The notes under the pieces are model-generated. The model saw only the letters and a list, made by a program, of their open reading frames with translations. It was not told the DNA's origin and did no database searches. The position numbers were made by a program, and so were the translations under genes. A stretch of 64,000 bases of DNA from Paramagnetospirillum magneticum AMB-1 (lineage in GTDB: Bacteria; Pseudomonadota; Alphaproteobacteria; Rhodospirillales; Magnetospirillaceae): positions 2,907,943 through 2,971,942 of the forward strand of contig NC_007626.1 of NCBI RefSeq assembly GCF_000009985.1. The letters are read 5' to 3'. Positions 42,649 to 51,533 of this stretch are shown here, piece by piece; position 1 is the first letter of the stretch; every line of letters starts with the position of its first letter.

Positions 42649-42660
42649 GGAGGACCGAAG

Positions 42661-43908
42661 GTGCTGCCGCTCGGCCTGTCCATCGCGCTCCAGCACCTGC
42701 GCCACCGTCGGCGCCAGACCCTGGTCTCGCTGCTGGGCGTGTCGCTGGGAGTCGCCTTCTTCATCGGCATCTCGGCCATGATGCAGGGCTTCCAGCGCGA
42801 CTTCATCGCCCGGATCATCGATGTGCAGCCCCATATCATCGTCAAGGACGAGGTGCGCGCCGCCCCCAAGCAGGCGGTGGAGCGCGCCTATCCCGACGGT
42901 GCCGTCTCCTTGCGCGGACTCAAGCCCCGCGAGGAGGTGCGCGGCATCCGGGGCGCCCGCAACATGCTGGCGACGCTGGAGGAGATGCCTGGCGTCCACG
43001 TGGCTCCGGCCCTGTCGGGCAATCTGCTGCTGCGCTTCGGCGGCAAGGATGTCTCGGTCAACGTCACCGGTATCCAGCCGGAGCGCGAGCGCCTGGTCAC
43101 CCATCTGGAAAAGGACCTGCTGTCGGGCTCCCTGGACGCGCTTTATACCACCTCCAACGCCATCATCATCGGCGAGGGCATCGCCGCCAAAGCGGGCATC
43201 CGCAAGGACGACCTGATTTCCGCCGTCTCGCCGGTGGGCGTGGTGCTGAAGATGAAGGTGGTGGGAATCTTCCGCAGCAACATCACGCTGCTGGACAATT
43301 TCGAGACCTACACCCTGCTGAAGAAGGCCCAGGTGCTGCAAAACCGCGCCAATGTGGTCAACCGCCTGAACCTGCGCCTCGACGACGTTGAGCAGGCCGC
43401 CCCCCTGGCCGCCACCATCGAGCGCCAGTTCGGCTATCGCTCGGAATCCTGGCAGGAACAGTCGCGCAACGTGCTGGGCATCTTCGTCATCCAGAACGCC
43501 ATCATGTATTCCACGGTCAGCGCCATTCTGATCGTCGCCTGCTTCGGCATCTTCAACGTCATCTCCACCGTGGTGTTCGAGAAGACCAGGGATATCGGCA
43601 TCCTCAAATCCATGGGATTCAGGGACAAGGACATCCGCCGCATCTTCGTCATGGAAGGTCTGATCGTCGGGCTGATCGGCACGGTGATCGGCTGGCTGAT
43701 GGGCTGGGGACTGATCGAGTTCATGGCCTCGCTCGACTTCCAGATGGAAGGATTCGTCAAGGCCCAGGGCTTCGTTCTCTACCGCACGCCCAAGCATTAC
43801 GCCATCAGCGCCGCCATGGCCATCGCCTCGGCCACCCTGGCCGCCTGGGTGCCGGCCCGCCGGGCCTCGCGGCTCAACCCGGTGGATATCGTCCGGGGGG
43901 CGGGATGA
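42661..43908 (+). CDS. ABC transporter permease (FtsX/LolC/MacB type)
   Basis: The gene encodes 415 residues starting with GTG 42661. A first span (QTLVSLLGVSLGVAFFIGIS) is followed by a large periplasmic domain (about residues 45-270) and three C-terminal spans, among them STVSAILIVACFGIFNVIS and GLIVGLIGTVIGWLMGWGL. KTRDIGILKSMGF is the FtsX-family coupling loop. This is the type VII mechanotransmission class (LolCDE, MacB). The substrate could be a lipid, lipoprotein or drug. Confidence 0.87.
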   Translation: MLPLGLSIALQHLRHRRRQTLVSLLGVSLGVAFFIGISAMMQGFQRDFIARIIDVQPHIIVKDEVRAAPKQAVERAYPDGAVSLRGLKPREEVRGIRGARNMLATLEEMPGVHVAPALSGNLLLRFGGKDVSVNVTGIQPERERLVTHLEKDLLSGSLDALYTTSNAIIIGEGIAAKAGIRKDDLISAVSPVGVVLKMKVVGIFRSNITLLDNFETYTLLKKAQVLQNRANVVNRLNLRLDDVEQAAPLAATIERQFGYRSESWQEQSRNVLGIFVIQNAIMYSTVSAILIVACFGIFNVISTVVFEKTRDIGILKSMGFRDKDIRRIFVMEGLIVGLIGTVIGWLMGWGLIEFMASLDFQMEGFVKAQGFVLYRTPKHYAISAAMAIASATLAAWVPARRASRLNPVDIVRGAG

Positions 43909-44582
43909 TGGAGGTGGCCATCGAAGCCCGCGGTGTCACCCGCGACCTGCCCGGTCCGGTGCCGGTCACCCTGGTGCGCGACATCGACCTGACCGTCGGA
44001 CGGGGAGAGTTCGTGGCGGTGACCGGGCCGTCGGGCTCGGGCAAGTCTTCGCTGCTCTATCTTTTGGGATTGCTCGATGTGCCGACCGGCGGATCCGTCT
44101 GGCTGCAAGGCGGCAATACCGCCGGCCTGCCGCCCGATGCCATGGCCGAGCTTCGCCTCGCCTCCATCGGCTTCGTCTTCCAGTTCCATTTCCTGCTGCC
44201 GGAATTCACCTGTCAGTCCAATGTGGAGATTCCCATCCGCCGCCTGGGCGCCCTGAGCGATTCCCAAGCGCGCATCCGGGCAGCCGAATTGCTGGATTCA
44301 CTGGAACTGGCCGATCACCGGCGCAAATACCCCGATCAGCTTTCCGGCGGCCAGCGCCAGCGCGTCGCCATCGCCCGCGCCCTGGCCAACGACCCGCCCC
44401 TGATCCTGGCCGACGAGCCCACGGGCAACCTGGACACCCGCACCGCCCATCTGGTGTTCGAGCTGTTCCGCGACCTGGCCCACCGCCAGAATCGCACGGT
44501 CATTGTGGTCACTCACGATGCCGAACTGGCGCAGACAGCCGACCGCCGCGTCCATCTGGTGGACGGGCGGATCGTCGGCTGA
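43905..44582 (+). CDS. ABC transporter ATP-binding protein (LolD/MacB type)
   Basis: The gene encodes 225 residues. Walker A GPSGSGKSS, Q-loop FVFQFHFLLPEFT, signature LSGGQRQRVAIARAL, Walker B LILADEPTGNLD and H-loop VVTHD are complete. GSVWLQGGNTAGLPPD and the length match the LolD/MacB ATPase group. Start overlaps the permease stop (ATGA). It powers the exporter encoded by the three-gene unit. Confidence 0.92.
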   Translation: MMEVAIEARGVTRDLPGPVPVTLVRDIDLTVGRGEFVAVTGPSGSGKSSLLYLLGLLDVPTGGSVWLQGGNTAGLPPDAMAELRLASIGFVFQFHFLLPEFTCQSNVEIPIRRLGALSDSQARIRAAELLDSLELADHRRKYPDQLSGGQRQRVAIARALANDPPLILADEPTGNLDTRTAHLVFELFRDLAHRQNRTVIVVTHDAELAQTADRRVHLVDGRIVG

Positions 44583-44595
44583 TGAGGGGGTCTTT

Positions 44596-45231
44596 CTAGA
44601 CGCCCATCTTGGCGGCAAGGATGGCGGCCTGGGTGCGGTTCTCGCAGCCCAATGCCCTCAGAATGGCGGTCACGTGCAGCTTCACGGTGATCTCGGCCAG
44701 GCTGAGGTCGCGGGCAATTTCCTTGTTGGACTTGCCCTGGCGCAACATGCCCAGCACGTCGCGCTGACGCGGCGTCAGCAGAGACTGCAACTGTTCGCCG
44801 TTGATGTCACCAATGGATGGAGCCGCGGTATCGGGAACCACGATATGGGGGCTGACGAAGGTGTCGCCTTCCAGCACCGAGCGAATGCCGGCCATCATGG
44901 AGGCGGACCCCGCCGACTTACAGATATAGCCGTGTGCCCCGCTGTCGAGGGCCTTGCGCACCGTCTGCGGCTCCTCCGAGGCGGACACCACCACAAGATA
45001 GATGTCGGGAGCAGAACGCCGCACGGCCCCAATGGCGGAAAAGCCATCCATCCCCGGCATGGAAAGATCGAGGAGCGCCACGTCGAAATCGGCGTTGCCG
45101 CGCACCAGAGTCAGTACCTGATTGAAGTCGCAGGCCTCCACAATATCGAGAGGCTCGTTTGACAGGCTTTCCAGAACCATGCGCACCCCTTCGCGGAACA
45201 ACGCATGATCGTCGGCAAGAAGAACCTTCAT
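44596..45231 (-). CDS. NarL/LuxR-family response regulator
   Basis: The gene encodes 211 residues. The receiver domain has DDHALF at the start, phospho-acceptor Asp in ALLDLSMPGMDGFSA, and Lys in GYICKSAGSA. A LuxR helix-turn-helix follows (LTPRQRDVLGMLRQGKSNKE, then IARDLSLAEITVKLHV). No histidine kinase gene is next to it. The upstream side is a long AT-richer gap that must hold its promoter. Confidence 0.92.
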   Translation of the reverse strand: MKVLLADDHALFREGVRMVLESLSNEPLDIVEACDFNQVLTLVRGNADFDVALLDLSMPGMDGFSAIGAVRRSAPDIYLVVVSASEEPQTVRKALDSGAHGYICKSAGSASMMAGIRSVLEGDTFVSPHIVVPDTAAPSIGDINGEQLQSLLTPRQRDVLGMLRQGKSNKEIARDLSLAEITVKLHVTAILRALGCENRTQAAILAAKMGV

Positions 45232-45652
45232 TGCACAAAATCCCCAATAAGTTTACCGCCCGACCAGACCGAACCCCTCGGCCAAACCGAGCGGGTGCCT
45301 GCCGCATCAAAGCGATAGGCACCACCTTTTTCTTTCCGTCGAACCACTCCGCCCCCAAATGGCAAAGCGGCCCATCGGTAATCCCGGAACCTGTAATATT
45401 TTAATCACCCTTTGCCCGGGGGAGCAACGGCGGATGTGCAAGAGCATGACAGATATTCGCCAATATAAAATACCCCTCCCGATCATGCCCGCTAATTATC
45501 AGCATAAGTTGAATCTATCGGAATGCATAGGAACGGCCCATCAGGCACACACCCGATACCCACCGGATGTTGATCCGCTTTTTCTGGTAGTTTCTTTAGT
45601 TAAATTTATTATGCTAACGGTTATGAACTTGAAACAAGCCAATAACCTCAGA
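45232..45652. other. Gene-free stretch, less GC-rich than surroundings
   Basis: These 421 bases separate the response regulator start and the mobB end. I see no supported gene: the one long plus-strand reading frame runs antisense into mobB and lacks a family. The middle part (45400-45650) is clearly richer in A and T than the chromosome around it. It should carry the response regulator promoter. A small CTCGG/CCGAG hairpin lies near 45290. Confidence 0.55.
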
Positions 45653-46143
45653 TCAAATCTGGCAATACTGGCAAATATAAGCCGCAATGCCCGCGATATC
45701 GTCGCGACGAAATGTGGGCAATGCCACCGAAGTCACCGGCGTGTCGGCCGCCAGGGCGACTATGCTTCTTTCCTCTGGCGCCAGCATGGACTTGCCGAGA
45801 CCCGGGTCCCACACTTCCAATTTGGGGTGCGGCGCCCACTTGTAGCCTTCGATCAGCAAAAGATCGCATCCGGCGAAGCGATCCATCAGCCAGTCCAGGG
45901 CGGCTCGGCGTCATCCAGGTGAATTTCGTGCACCAGGGCGAAGCGGCGAGGTGACGCCACCACGCATTCCACCGCGCCGGCCCGGGCCAAGGCGCGGCAC
46001 TCCTCGTCACCGACGGCCGGATCGTGATGGGTGTGCTTGACCGTAGCGACTCTGACGCCCCGTGCCACCAGGGCCGGAATCAGCCGGATGAGCAGTGTCG
46101 TCTTGCCGCTGCCACTCCAGCCGGCGATTCCAAAGACTTTCAT
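45653..46143 (-). pseudogene. mobB: Molybdopterin-guanine dinucleotide biosynthesis adaptor MobB, frameshifted
   Basis: The first part (46143 to 45886, 85 residues) has the P-loop VFGIAGWSGSGKTTLL and VRVATVKHTHHD. It leaves frame at EPPWTG and stops with TGA. The second part (45886 to 45653) continues MobB in another frame, with DLLLIEGYKWAPHPKLEV. The total length is 491 bases, one short of a multiple of three, and restoring a single C in the CCGCCC run (about 45898-45903) would give EPPLDWLMDRFAG. So one base has been lost, or misread. TGATG at the break lets a second ATG start where the first frame stops, so two half-proteins could be made. Confidence 0.8.
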
Positions 46144-46195
46144 GGCGGCCAGGGTACCAAACCGACAGCCATGGGCAAGGGGCTATCGCGGCCCC

Positions 46196-48253
46196 CTACC
46201 GCCTGACCGTGGTCAGGAAGGAGTCCACCTCGTGATTGAGCGCGGTCGCAGGGCGAGCCAGATCCTTGGCCGCCCAGATCACCCGGATGGCGGCAGCACA
46301 ATAACGCACCGCCGCCTGGGTCACGGACGCCACACCATCACCCACCACGGCGGCGTCCCGATCCATTTCCCCGACACAGCGTTGAATCCGGGCGGTAACG
46401 TCGCGCTGGCGGGACACCGCGTCGGCGACCTCGCCGGCGATGCGGTCCATGCGCAGAATGGTGTCGCCGATCCCCTCGATGGCGACCTCGGTATCGGCGG
46501 TCGCCCCCTGGATCTCCGCCACCTGGGCGGCGATCTCGCGGGTCGAGCGGGCGGTCTGGCTGGCCAGATGCTTGACCTCGCCCGCCACCACGGCGAAGCC
46601 CTTGCCGGCTTCCCCCGCCCGCTGGGCCTCGATGGTGGCGTTGAGGGCCAGCATGTTGGTGCGCTGGGCGATCTCCTCGATCATGGTCACCACCCGGCCG
46701 ATCCGCCCCGCCACCAGGGAGAGGCTCTGAATGCGCTCGGTGGTCGATGCCAGACGGCCCACCGCGTCCCGGGCGATGGCGGCGGCGTCCTCGGTGCCGG
46801 CGGAAATCTCGCGGACCGAGTCTCCCAGCACGCCGGTGGCCTCGGCCACGGCCTGAACGGTCGTCCGGCACTGGCGGGCGGCTTCGGCCACGGCCATGGC
46901 GCTGCTCTTGCCCTGGTCGGTGCCCGACGTCATGCGCTCGGCGGTGTGGCGAATTCCCACCGCATTGGAGGCCACCAGATCGGCGGTGCTCTTCACCGCC
47001 TGCTCGAAGCCCTCGGCCAGCGCCAGCAGATGCGCCCGGTTGGCGGCATCGGCCTGGGAACGGATGGAACGCTGCTCCTCCTGCAACCGAACCATGGCGA
47101 TGGCATTTTCCTTGAACACACCCACGGCGCGGGCCATGTCGCCGATCTCGTTGCGCCGGGCCGAGCCGGGAACCGCGATGCCATGGTCGCCATGGGACAG
47201 GCGTTCCATGGCGTCCTGGATCAGGCGGACCGGCCGGGTAATGGAATGGGCGATGACCAGGCAGGCCAGCAGAAACGACAGCCCCGCCAGCAGCCCGACC
47301 AGGGCGACTTGACGTCCGGTGGCGCGGCGCTCGGCCTCCTGGGCGGCGATAGCCTCGGCCATGCCTTCGCGGGCATAGGCCAGCACGCGCTGCATGACCG
47401 GCTGCAGGGCCAGGAACCCGGACCGCACCTCGGCCAGTTCGGCCTTGACCGCCAGTGATCCGGCGGCGAAGGCCTGAAGCTCCTCGCCATAGGCCGCACT
47501 CAATCGCCGCAGGTCGTCGCGGGTGGAATTGGGCAGGGCAGACGAGTCGAGCGCGATGTCCAGCTGCCCGGTGGCCGCCCGGTGGCGCCCCAGCGCGTCC
47601 TCCAGCCCGTCCAGCATGAAATCCCGCTCGGCCAGCCGCATGCGGGCCATGGCCAGCGACAGGGGAGCCGAAGCCGGCCACATGGCCAGTTCCCGCTCCA
47701 CCGCGCGGGAGGATTCGTTCAGCCTGGCCCGCAACCCCGACTGGGGCGTCAGCCCCAGGCGCACCATATGGCTTTCCAGCCCTTGGAAGGACTGGGCGAT
47801 GGCCTCGACGCCGACCTGGGCCTCGCCCACCGCCTGGGCCATGGGACCACCCGCCGACAGCTCGGCCACCCGGTCCAGGCGCTCGCGGATCTGCCCCAGA
47901 TCGCGCTTCAAAGCCTCGGCCACGGCCGGATCGCGCTCGCGGGCGAAGATCTCCATCAGGTTCTGGGCCGCCGCCGAGAGCCCCCGTACGTCACCGGCCA
48001 GATCGTTGAGACGGCGGTAGGAATCCTGGGCCTGCAGCATGGCCTCGATGCGCTGGCCGGCGGCGAGATAGACACTGCCGAACACCACCGAGGCCACCAG
48101 GGCCAGCACCACCAGCAGCACGAACCGGGCCCGGATGGGCAAATCCGCCAGAAAGGGAAGCTCTCCCGCCCAAAAGGCCTCGCGCGCCCAGGTCCAGCAA
48201 ATGGGGCGAAAGCCGAGAAAATCGGCGGTTACGGCGTCCTGCTTCACGGTCAT
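46196..48253 (-). CDS. Methyl-accepting chemotaxis protein
   Basis: The gene encodes 685 residues. A first span (RFVLLVVLALVASVVFGSVYL) and a second near residue 325 (VALVGLLAGLSFLLACLVIA) enclose a helical periplasmic sensor. HAMP follows (SITRPVRLIQDAMERLSHGD), then the signalling domain with the hairpin tip NMLALNATIEAQRAGEAGKG and FAVVAGEVKHLASQTARS. The tip has Q where most receptors have A (IEAQRAG). There is no terminal CheR/CheB pentapeptide. It lies 92 bases after rnj on the same strand. Confidence 0.9.
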   Translation of the reverse strand: MTVKQDAVTADFLGFRPICWTWAREAFWAGELPFLADLPIRARFVLLVVLALVASVVFGSVYLAAGQRIEAMLQAQDSYRRLNDLAGDVRGLSAAAQNLMEIFARERDPAVAEALKRDLGQIRERLDRVAELSAGGPMAQAVGEAQVGVEAIAQSFQGLESHMVRLGLTPQSGLRARLNESSRAVERELAMWPASAPLSLAMARMRLAERDFMLDGLEDALGRHRAATGQLDIALDSSALPNSTRDDLRRLSAAYGEELQAFAAGSLAVKAELAEVRSGFLALQPVMQRVLAYAREGMAEAIAAQEAERRATGRQVALVGLLAGLSFLLACLVIAHSITRPVRLIQDAMERLSHGDHGIAVPGSARRNEIGDMARAVGVFKENAIAMVRLQEEQRSIRSQADAANRAHLLALAEGFEQAVKSTADLVASNAVGIRHTAERMTSGTDQGKSSAMAVAEAARQCRTTVQAVAEATGVLGDSVREISAGTEDAAAIARDAVGRLASTTERIQSLSLVAGRIGRVVTMIEEIAQRTNMLALNATIEAQRAGEAGKGFAVVAGEVKHLASQTARSTREIAAQVAEIQGATADTEVAIEGIGDTILRMDRIAGEVADAVSRQRDVTARIQRCVGEMDRDAAVVGDGVASVTQAAVRYCAAAIRVIWAAKDLARPATALNHEVDSFLTTVRR

Positions 48254-48345
48254 GTCCTCGGCCTTGTGAACCCCACGTCCCCCGAGGGGGGATCATAGGG
48301 ACCAAGCGGGACTCTTCCGTGTCAGGGCCATGACGATTTGGTGAC

Positions 48346-49995
48346 TCAGACCCGGACCAGATGCACCTCGGTGATGGGCTTCTTGCCGTGGGTGTCACGC
48401 AACGAGCGACGCACCGCCAGCCGGGCGGCTTCGCGCACCACGGCGTCGTCCCGGCGGACCTTCTGCGGCAGTTCCTCGATGGCGTCACGCACGGCCTCGA
48501 CCACCGCGTCGTGCTCTTCCGCCTCGTGACCGGCATCCAGCAGGCCCAGGGCCGTCAGTTGCGGATCGCCCAGCAGCTTGCCGACCTTGTCCAGCACCAC
48601 GGTAACCACGGCCGAGCCGTTGAACACCATGCGACGGCGATTGCGCAGGATCTCGGAATCCAGACGGACGATGCGCGGGCCATCGACGCACAGCTTGCCG
48701 GTGGGCACGTGGTCAATCACCTCCACCGGACCGGGAGCGAGGCGCAGCATGGCGCCGTTGGAGGTCTCGATAGCCTCCTCCACCCCGCAAGCCCGCGCCA
48801 GCCGAGCGTGCTCCTGCAGGTGGCGGGCCTCGCCATGCACCGGCACCGCGACGCGCGGCCGCAGCAGGCGATACATTTCCTCCATCTCCTGGCGGGCGGG
48901 ATGGCCGGAGACATGGACGAATTCATCCTTCTCGGTCACCACCTCGACGCCCTGGCGGACCAAATCATTCTGAAGCTTGAAAATGTCCTTCTCGTTGCCG
49001 GGAATGATCCGCGACGAGAAGATGCAGACGTCCCCCTTGCCCAGATGCACATGGGGATGGTCGCCCGACGCGATGCGGGCCAGGGCGGCGCGGGGCTCTC
49101 CCTGGCTGCCGGTGCAGATATAGACCACCTTGTCCTTGGGCAGGTAACCGGCATCGTGCTCGGTAAGGAAGGGCGGCAGGTCGGCGAGATAGCCGTTCTC
49201 CCGCGCCGCCTTATCGATGCGCCACAGGCTCCGGCCCACCAGGGCGACGCTGCGGTCATTGGCCATGGCCGCCACGGTGATGCTTTCCAGCCGCGCCACG
49301 TTGGTGGCGAAGCACGACACGGCGATGCGCCCGTCAAAGCGGCCCAGCAGCTCGATCAGGCTGCCACGCACCTCGGATTCCGAACCGGAATGGCCCTTGG
49401 TGAAAACATTGGTGGAATCGCCGATCAGGGCCAGGACGCCCTCCTTGCCCACCCGGCGCAGAGCTTCTGTATCGGTGGGCAGGCCCAGCAGCGGATCGGG
49501 GTCGAACTTCCAGTCGCCCGTATGGACGACGGTGCCCAGCGGCGTGCGGATAGCCAGCAGATTCGGCTCGGGAATGGAATGAGTGATGGAGATCATTTCG
49601 ATCTCGAACGGGCCGACCTTAAAGCGCGATCCCAGCTCAACTACGTTGAGAGGCACCTGGGCCTGCAGCCCGGTCTCGTGCAGCTTGTTCTTCAGGATGG
49701 AGGCCGAGAACGGCGTCGCCCACACCGGACAGCGCAGCCGGTCCCACAGATACTGGACGGCGCCCAGATGGTCCTCGTGACCATGGGTGATGACGATGCC
49801 CGCCAGCTTGTCGCGGCGTTCCTCGATCCAGGCGGGATCGGCCATCACCACGTCGACCATGGGCATGGTCTCGTCGCCGAAGGAGACGCCGCAATCGACC
49901 ATCAGCCACTTGCCGTCATAGCCGTACAGCGCGAGATTCATGCCGATCTCGCCGACGCCCCCCAGGGGCAGGAAGAGGAGTTCGCCCTGGCTCAT
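48346..49995 (-). CDS. rnj: Ribonuclease J
   Basis: The gene encodes 549 residues. The metallo-beta-lactamase metal motif is VITHGHEDHLGAVQYLW; later metal residues lie in VVHTGDWKFDPDP and LIGDSTN. The beta-CASP part ends in HVSGHPARQEMEEMYRLLRP, and a C-terminal domain follows. RNase J is a 5' exo- and endonuclease that processes rRNA and mRNA. It overlaps coaX by 4 bases, in the usual alphaproteobacterial order birA-coaX-rnj. Confidence 0.94.
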   Translation of the reverse strand: MSQGELLFLPLGGVGEIGMNLALYGYDGKWLMVDCGVSFGDETMPMVDVVMADPAWIEERRDKLAGIVITHGHEDHLGAVQYLWDRLRCPVWATPFSASILKNKLHETGLQAQVPLNVVELGSRFKVGPFEIEMISITHSIPEPNLLAIRTPLGTVVHTGDWKFDPDPLLGLPTDTEALRRVGKEGVLALIGDSTNVFTKGHSGSESEVRGSLIELLGRFDGRIAVSCFATNVARLESITVAAMANDRSVALVGRSLWRIDKAARENGYLADLPPFLTEHDAGYLPKDKVVYICTGSQGEPRAALARIASGDHPHVHLGKGDVCIFSSRIIPGNEKDIFKLQNDLVRQGVEVVTEKDEFVHVSGHPARQEMEEMYRLLRPRVAVPVHGEARHLQEHARLARACGVEEAIETSNGAMLRLAPGPVEVIDHVPTGKLCVDGPRIVRLDSEILRNRRRMVFNGSAVVTVVLDKVGKLLGDPQLTALGLLDAGHEAEEHDAVVEAVRDAIEELPQKVRRDDAVVREAARLAVRRSLRDTHGKKPITEVHLVRV

Positions 49996-50774
49996 CCCCG
50001 CACCGGCGTCGAATTGCGGCGATGGATTTCCAGCAGGCCGCGCAGGGTCAGGTCGGCGTCCAGCGCGTTGATCACCTTGGTCGCCTCGGCAAACAGCGGC
50101 GCCAGTCCGCCGGTGGCCAGCACCAGCATGTCCGAGCCGAACTCTTCCTTGATCCGCTTCACCAATCCCTCGATCAGGCCGACATAGCCCCAGAAGATCC
50201 CCGATTGCATGGCCGGCACCGTGGCCCGCCCGATCACCTGCCGTGGCCGCCCGATAGCCACCCGCGGCAGCTTGGCGGCCGCCATGTGCAGGGCCTCCAG
50301 CGACAGATTGATGCCGGGCGAGATGGCCCCGCCGCAGTAATTTCCGTCCGCGTCCACCACGTCGAAGGTGGTGGCCGTGCCGAAGTCGATGACGATCAAC
50401 GGCCCCTTGTAATATTTATGGGCCGCCACGGCATTGACCAGGCGGTCGGCGCCCACTTCCTCGGGACGATCGAGCAGGATGGACAGGCCTAGATCCACCC
50501 CTTCGTCGCCCACCACCAGCGGCTCGCACTTGAAATAGCGGCGGCACAGGGTCTTCAGGCCGAACACCATGGCCGGCACCACGCTGGCGATGATCGCCGC
50601 CGAGATGTCCAGGCGGTTCAGCCCCTCGATGGTCAGCAACTGGGTGAGCCAGACGCCCAGTTCGTCGGCGGTCCGCTCGGAATCCGTCGAGGCACGCCAC
50701 TCGCCGCGCAGGGTGTCGCCGTCATAGACCGCGAAGACGATATTGGTGTTGCCCGAATCGATGGCCAACAGCAT
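49992..50774 (-). CDS. coaX: Type III pantothenate kinase
   Basis: The gene encodes 260 residues. CoaX phosphorylates pantothenate, the first step to coenzyme A. MLLAIDSGNTNIVFAVYDG binds phosphate, GADRLVNAVAAHKYY holds the catalytic Asp, and IVIDFGTATTFDVVDADGNY and GGAISPGINLSLEALH are conserved. It lies 12 bases after birA and overlaps rnj. Confidence 0.94.
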   Translation of the reverse strand: MLLAIDSGNTNIVFAVYDGDTLRGEWRASTDSERTADELGVWLTQLLTIEGLNRLDISAAIIASVVPAMVFGLKTLCRRYFKCEPLVVGDEGVDLGLSILLDRPEEVGADRLVNAVAAHKYYKGPLIVIDFGTATTFDVVDADGNYCGGAISPGINLSLEALHMAAAKLPRVAIGRPRQVIGRATVPAMQSGIFWGYVGLIEGLVKRIKEEFGSDMLVLATGGLAPLFAEATKVINALDADLTLRGLLEIHRRNSTPVRG

Positions 50775-50786
50775 GGAAAAGCTCCG

Positions 50787-51533
50787 TCACAATCCCGGAA
50801 AAAACACATCCCCAGCCAGAACCCGCCGGATTCCGGCCTCGCCCTGATCGAGCAGCAGACCGCCTTCCTCGTCGAGGCCCCGGAACACGCCGGACAGCGT
50901 CTCGGCCTCGAGGCGGACCAGCGCCGCCTCGCCCAGGCCCCTCGCCCACTCCAGCCAGCCGGCCCTGATGGGGGCAAAGCCGTCGGCCCGCCAGCGCTCC
51001 AGCCAGGGGCCGAGATGCCGACACAGCGCAGCCAGCACGCCCATGCTATCGCCGCCATAGCCCAACTCGGCCAGCGCGACGGCGGCATACAAAGCCTCGG
51101 CCGGCGCCGGGCGGCGTTCCACGTCGACGCCGATGCCCAGAATCAACCAGCCGTCACCGGCGCTCTCCAGCAGCATGCCCGCCACCTTGCGCCCGTCGAC
51201 CAGCACGTCGTTGGGCCACTTGCATCGCACATCGTGCCCCGGCACCACTTCGTCAAGGGCCTCGGCCAGGGCCAGCGCCGCCGCGAAGCCGATCTGGGCT
51301 GCCTCGGACAGCGGCCTCTGGATCCGGATGGCGAAGGAAACGTGCAGGTTGCCCTCGGGGCTGTCCCACACCCGGCCGCGTCGGCCGCGCCCCGAGGTCT
51401 GGCGCCGGGCCGTCACCACCAAAAGATCGGCGGCGGAGCCGTCCTCGACCCGCCGCCGAACCTCGTCATTGGTGCTGCCGACGCTGTCCAGCTCCACATG
51501 GCTGAACGGCGCCGGCAGATCGAAGGTTGTCAT
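50787..51533 (-). CDS. birA: Biotin-[acetyl-CoA-carboxylase] ligase, no HTH domain
   Basis: The gene encodes 248 residues. The biotinyl-AMP loop SGRGRRGRVWDSPEGNL and the active site RCKWPNDVLVDGRKVAGML are clear. The N-terminal repressor helix-turn-helix of E. coli BirA is absent, so this is a ligase only. The biotin genes of this organism must be regulated some other way. The ATG overlaps the nuoN stop by 4 bases. Confidence 0.93.
   Translation of the reverse strand: MTTFDLPAPFSHVELDSVGSTNDEVRRRVEDGSAADLLVVTARRQTSGRGRRGRVWDSPEGNLHVSFAIRIQRPLSEAAQIGFAAALALAEALDEVVPGHDVRCKWPNDVLVDGRKVAGMLLESAGDGWLILGIGVDVERRPAPAEALYAAVALAELGYGGDSMGVLAALCRHLGPWLERWRADGFAPIRAGWLEWARGLGEAALVRLEAETLSGVFRGLDEEGGLLLDQGEAGIRRVLAGDVFFPGL

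Noticed and set aside
41539..43797. 752-codon minus-strand frame across the ABC exporter genes
   Set aside because: Antisense to three linked genes with complete motifs; no similarity to known proteins.
45359..45922. 187-codon plus-strand frame over the gap and mobB
   Set aside because: No ribosome site, antisense to mobB in its second half, no recognisable domain.
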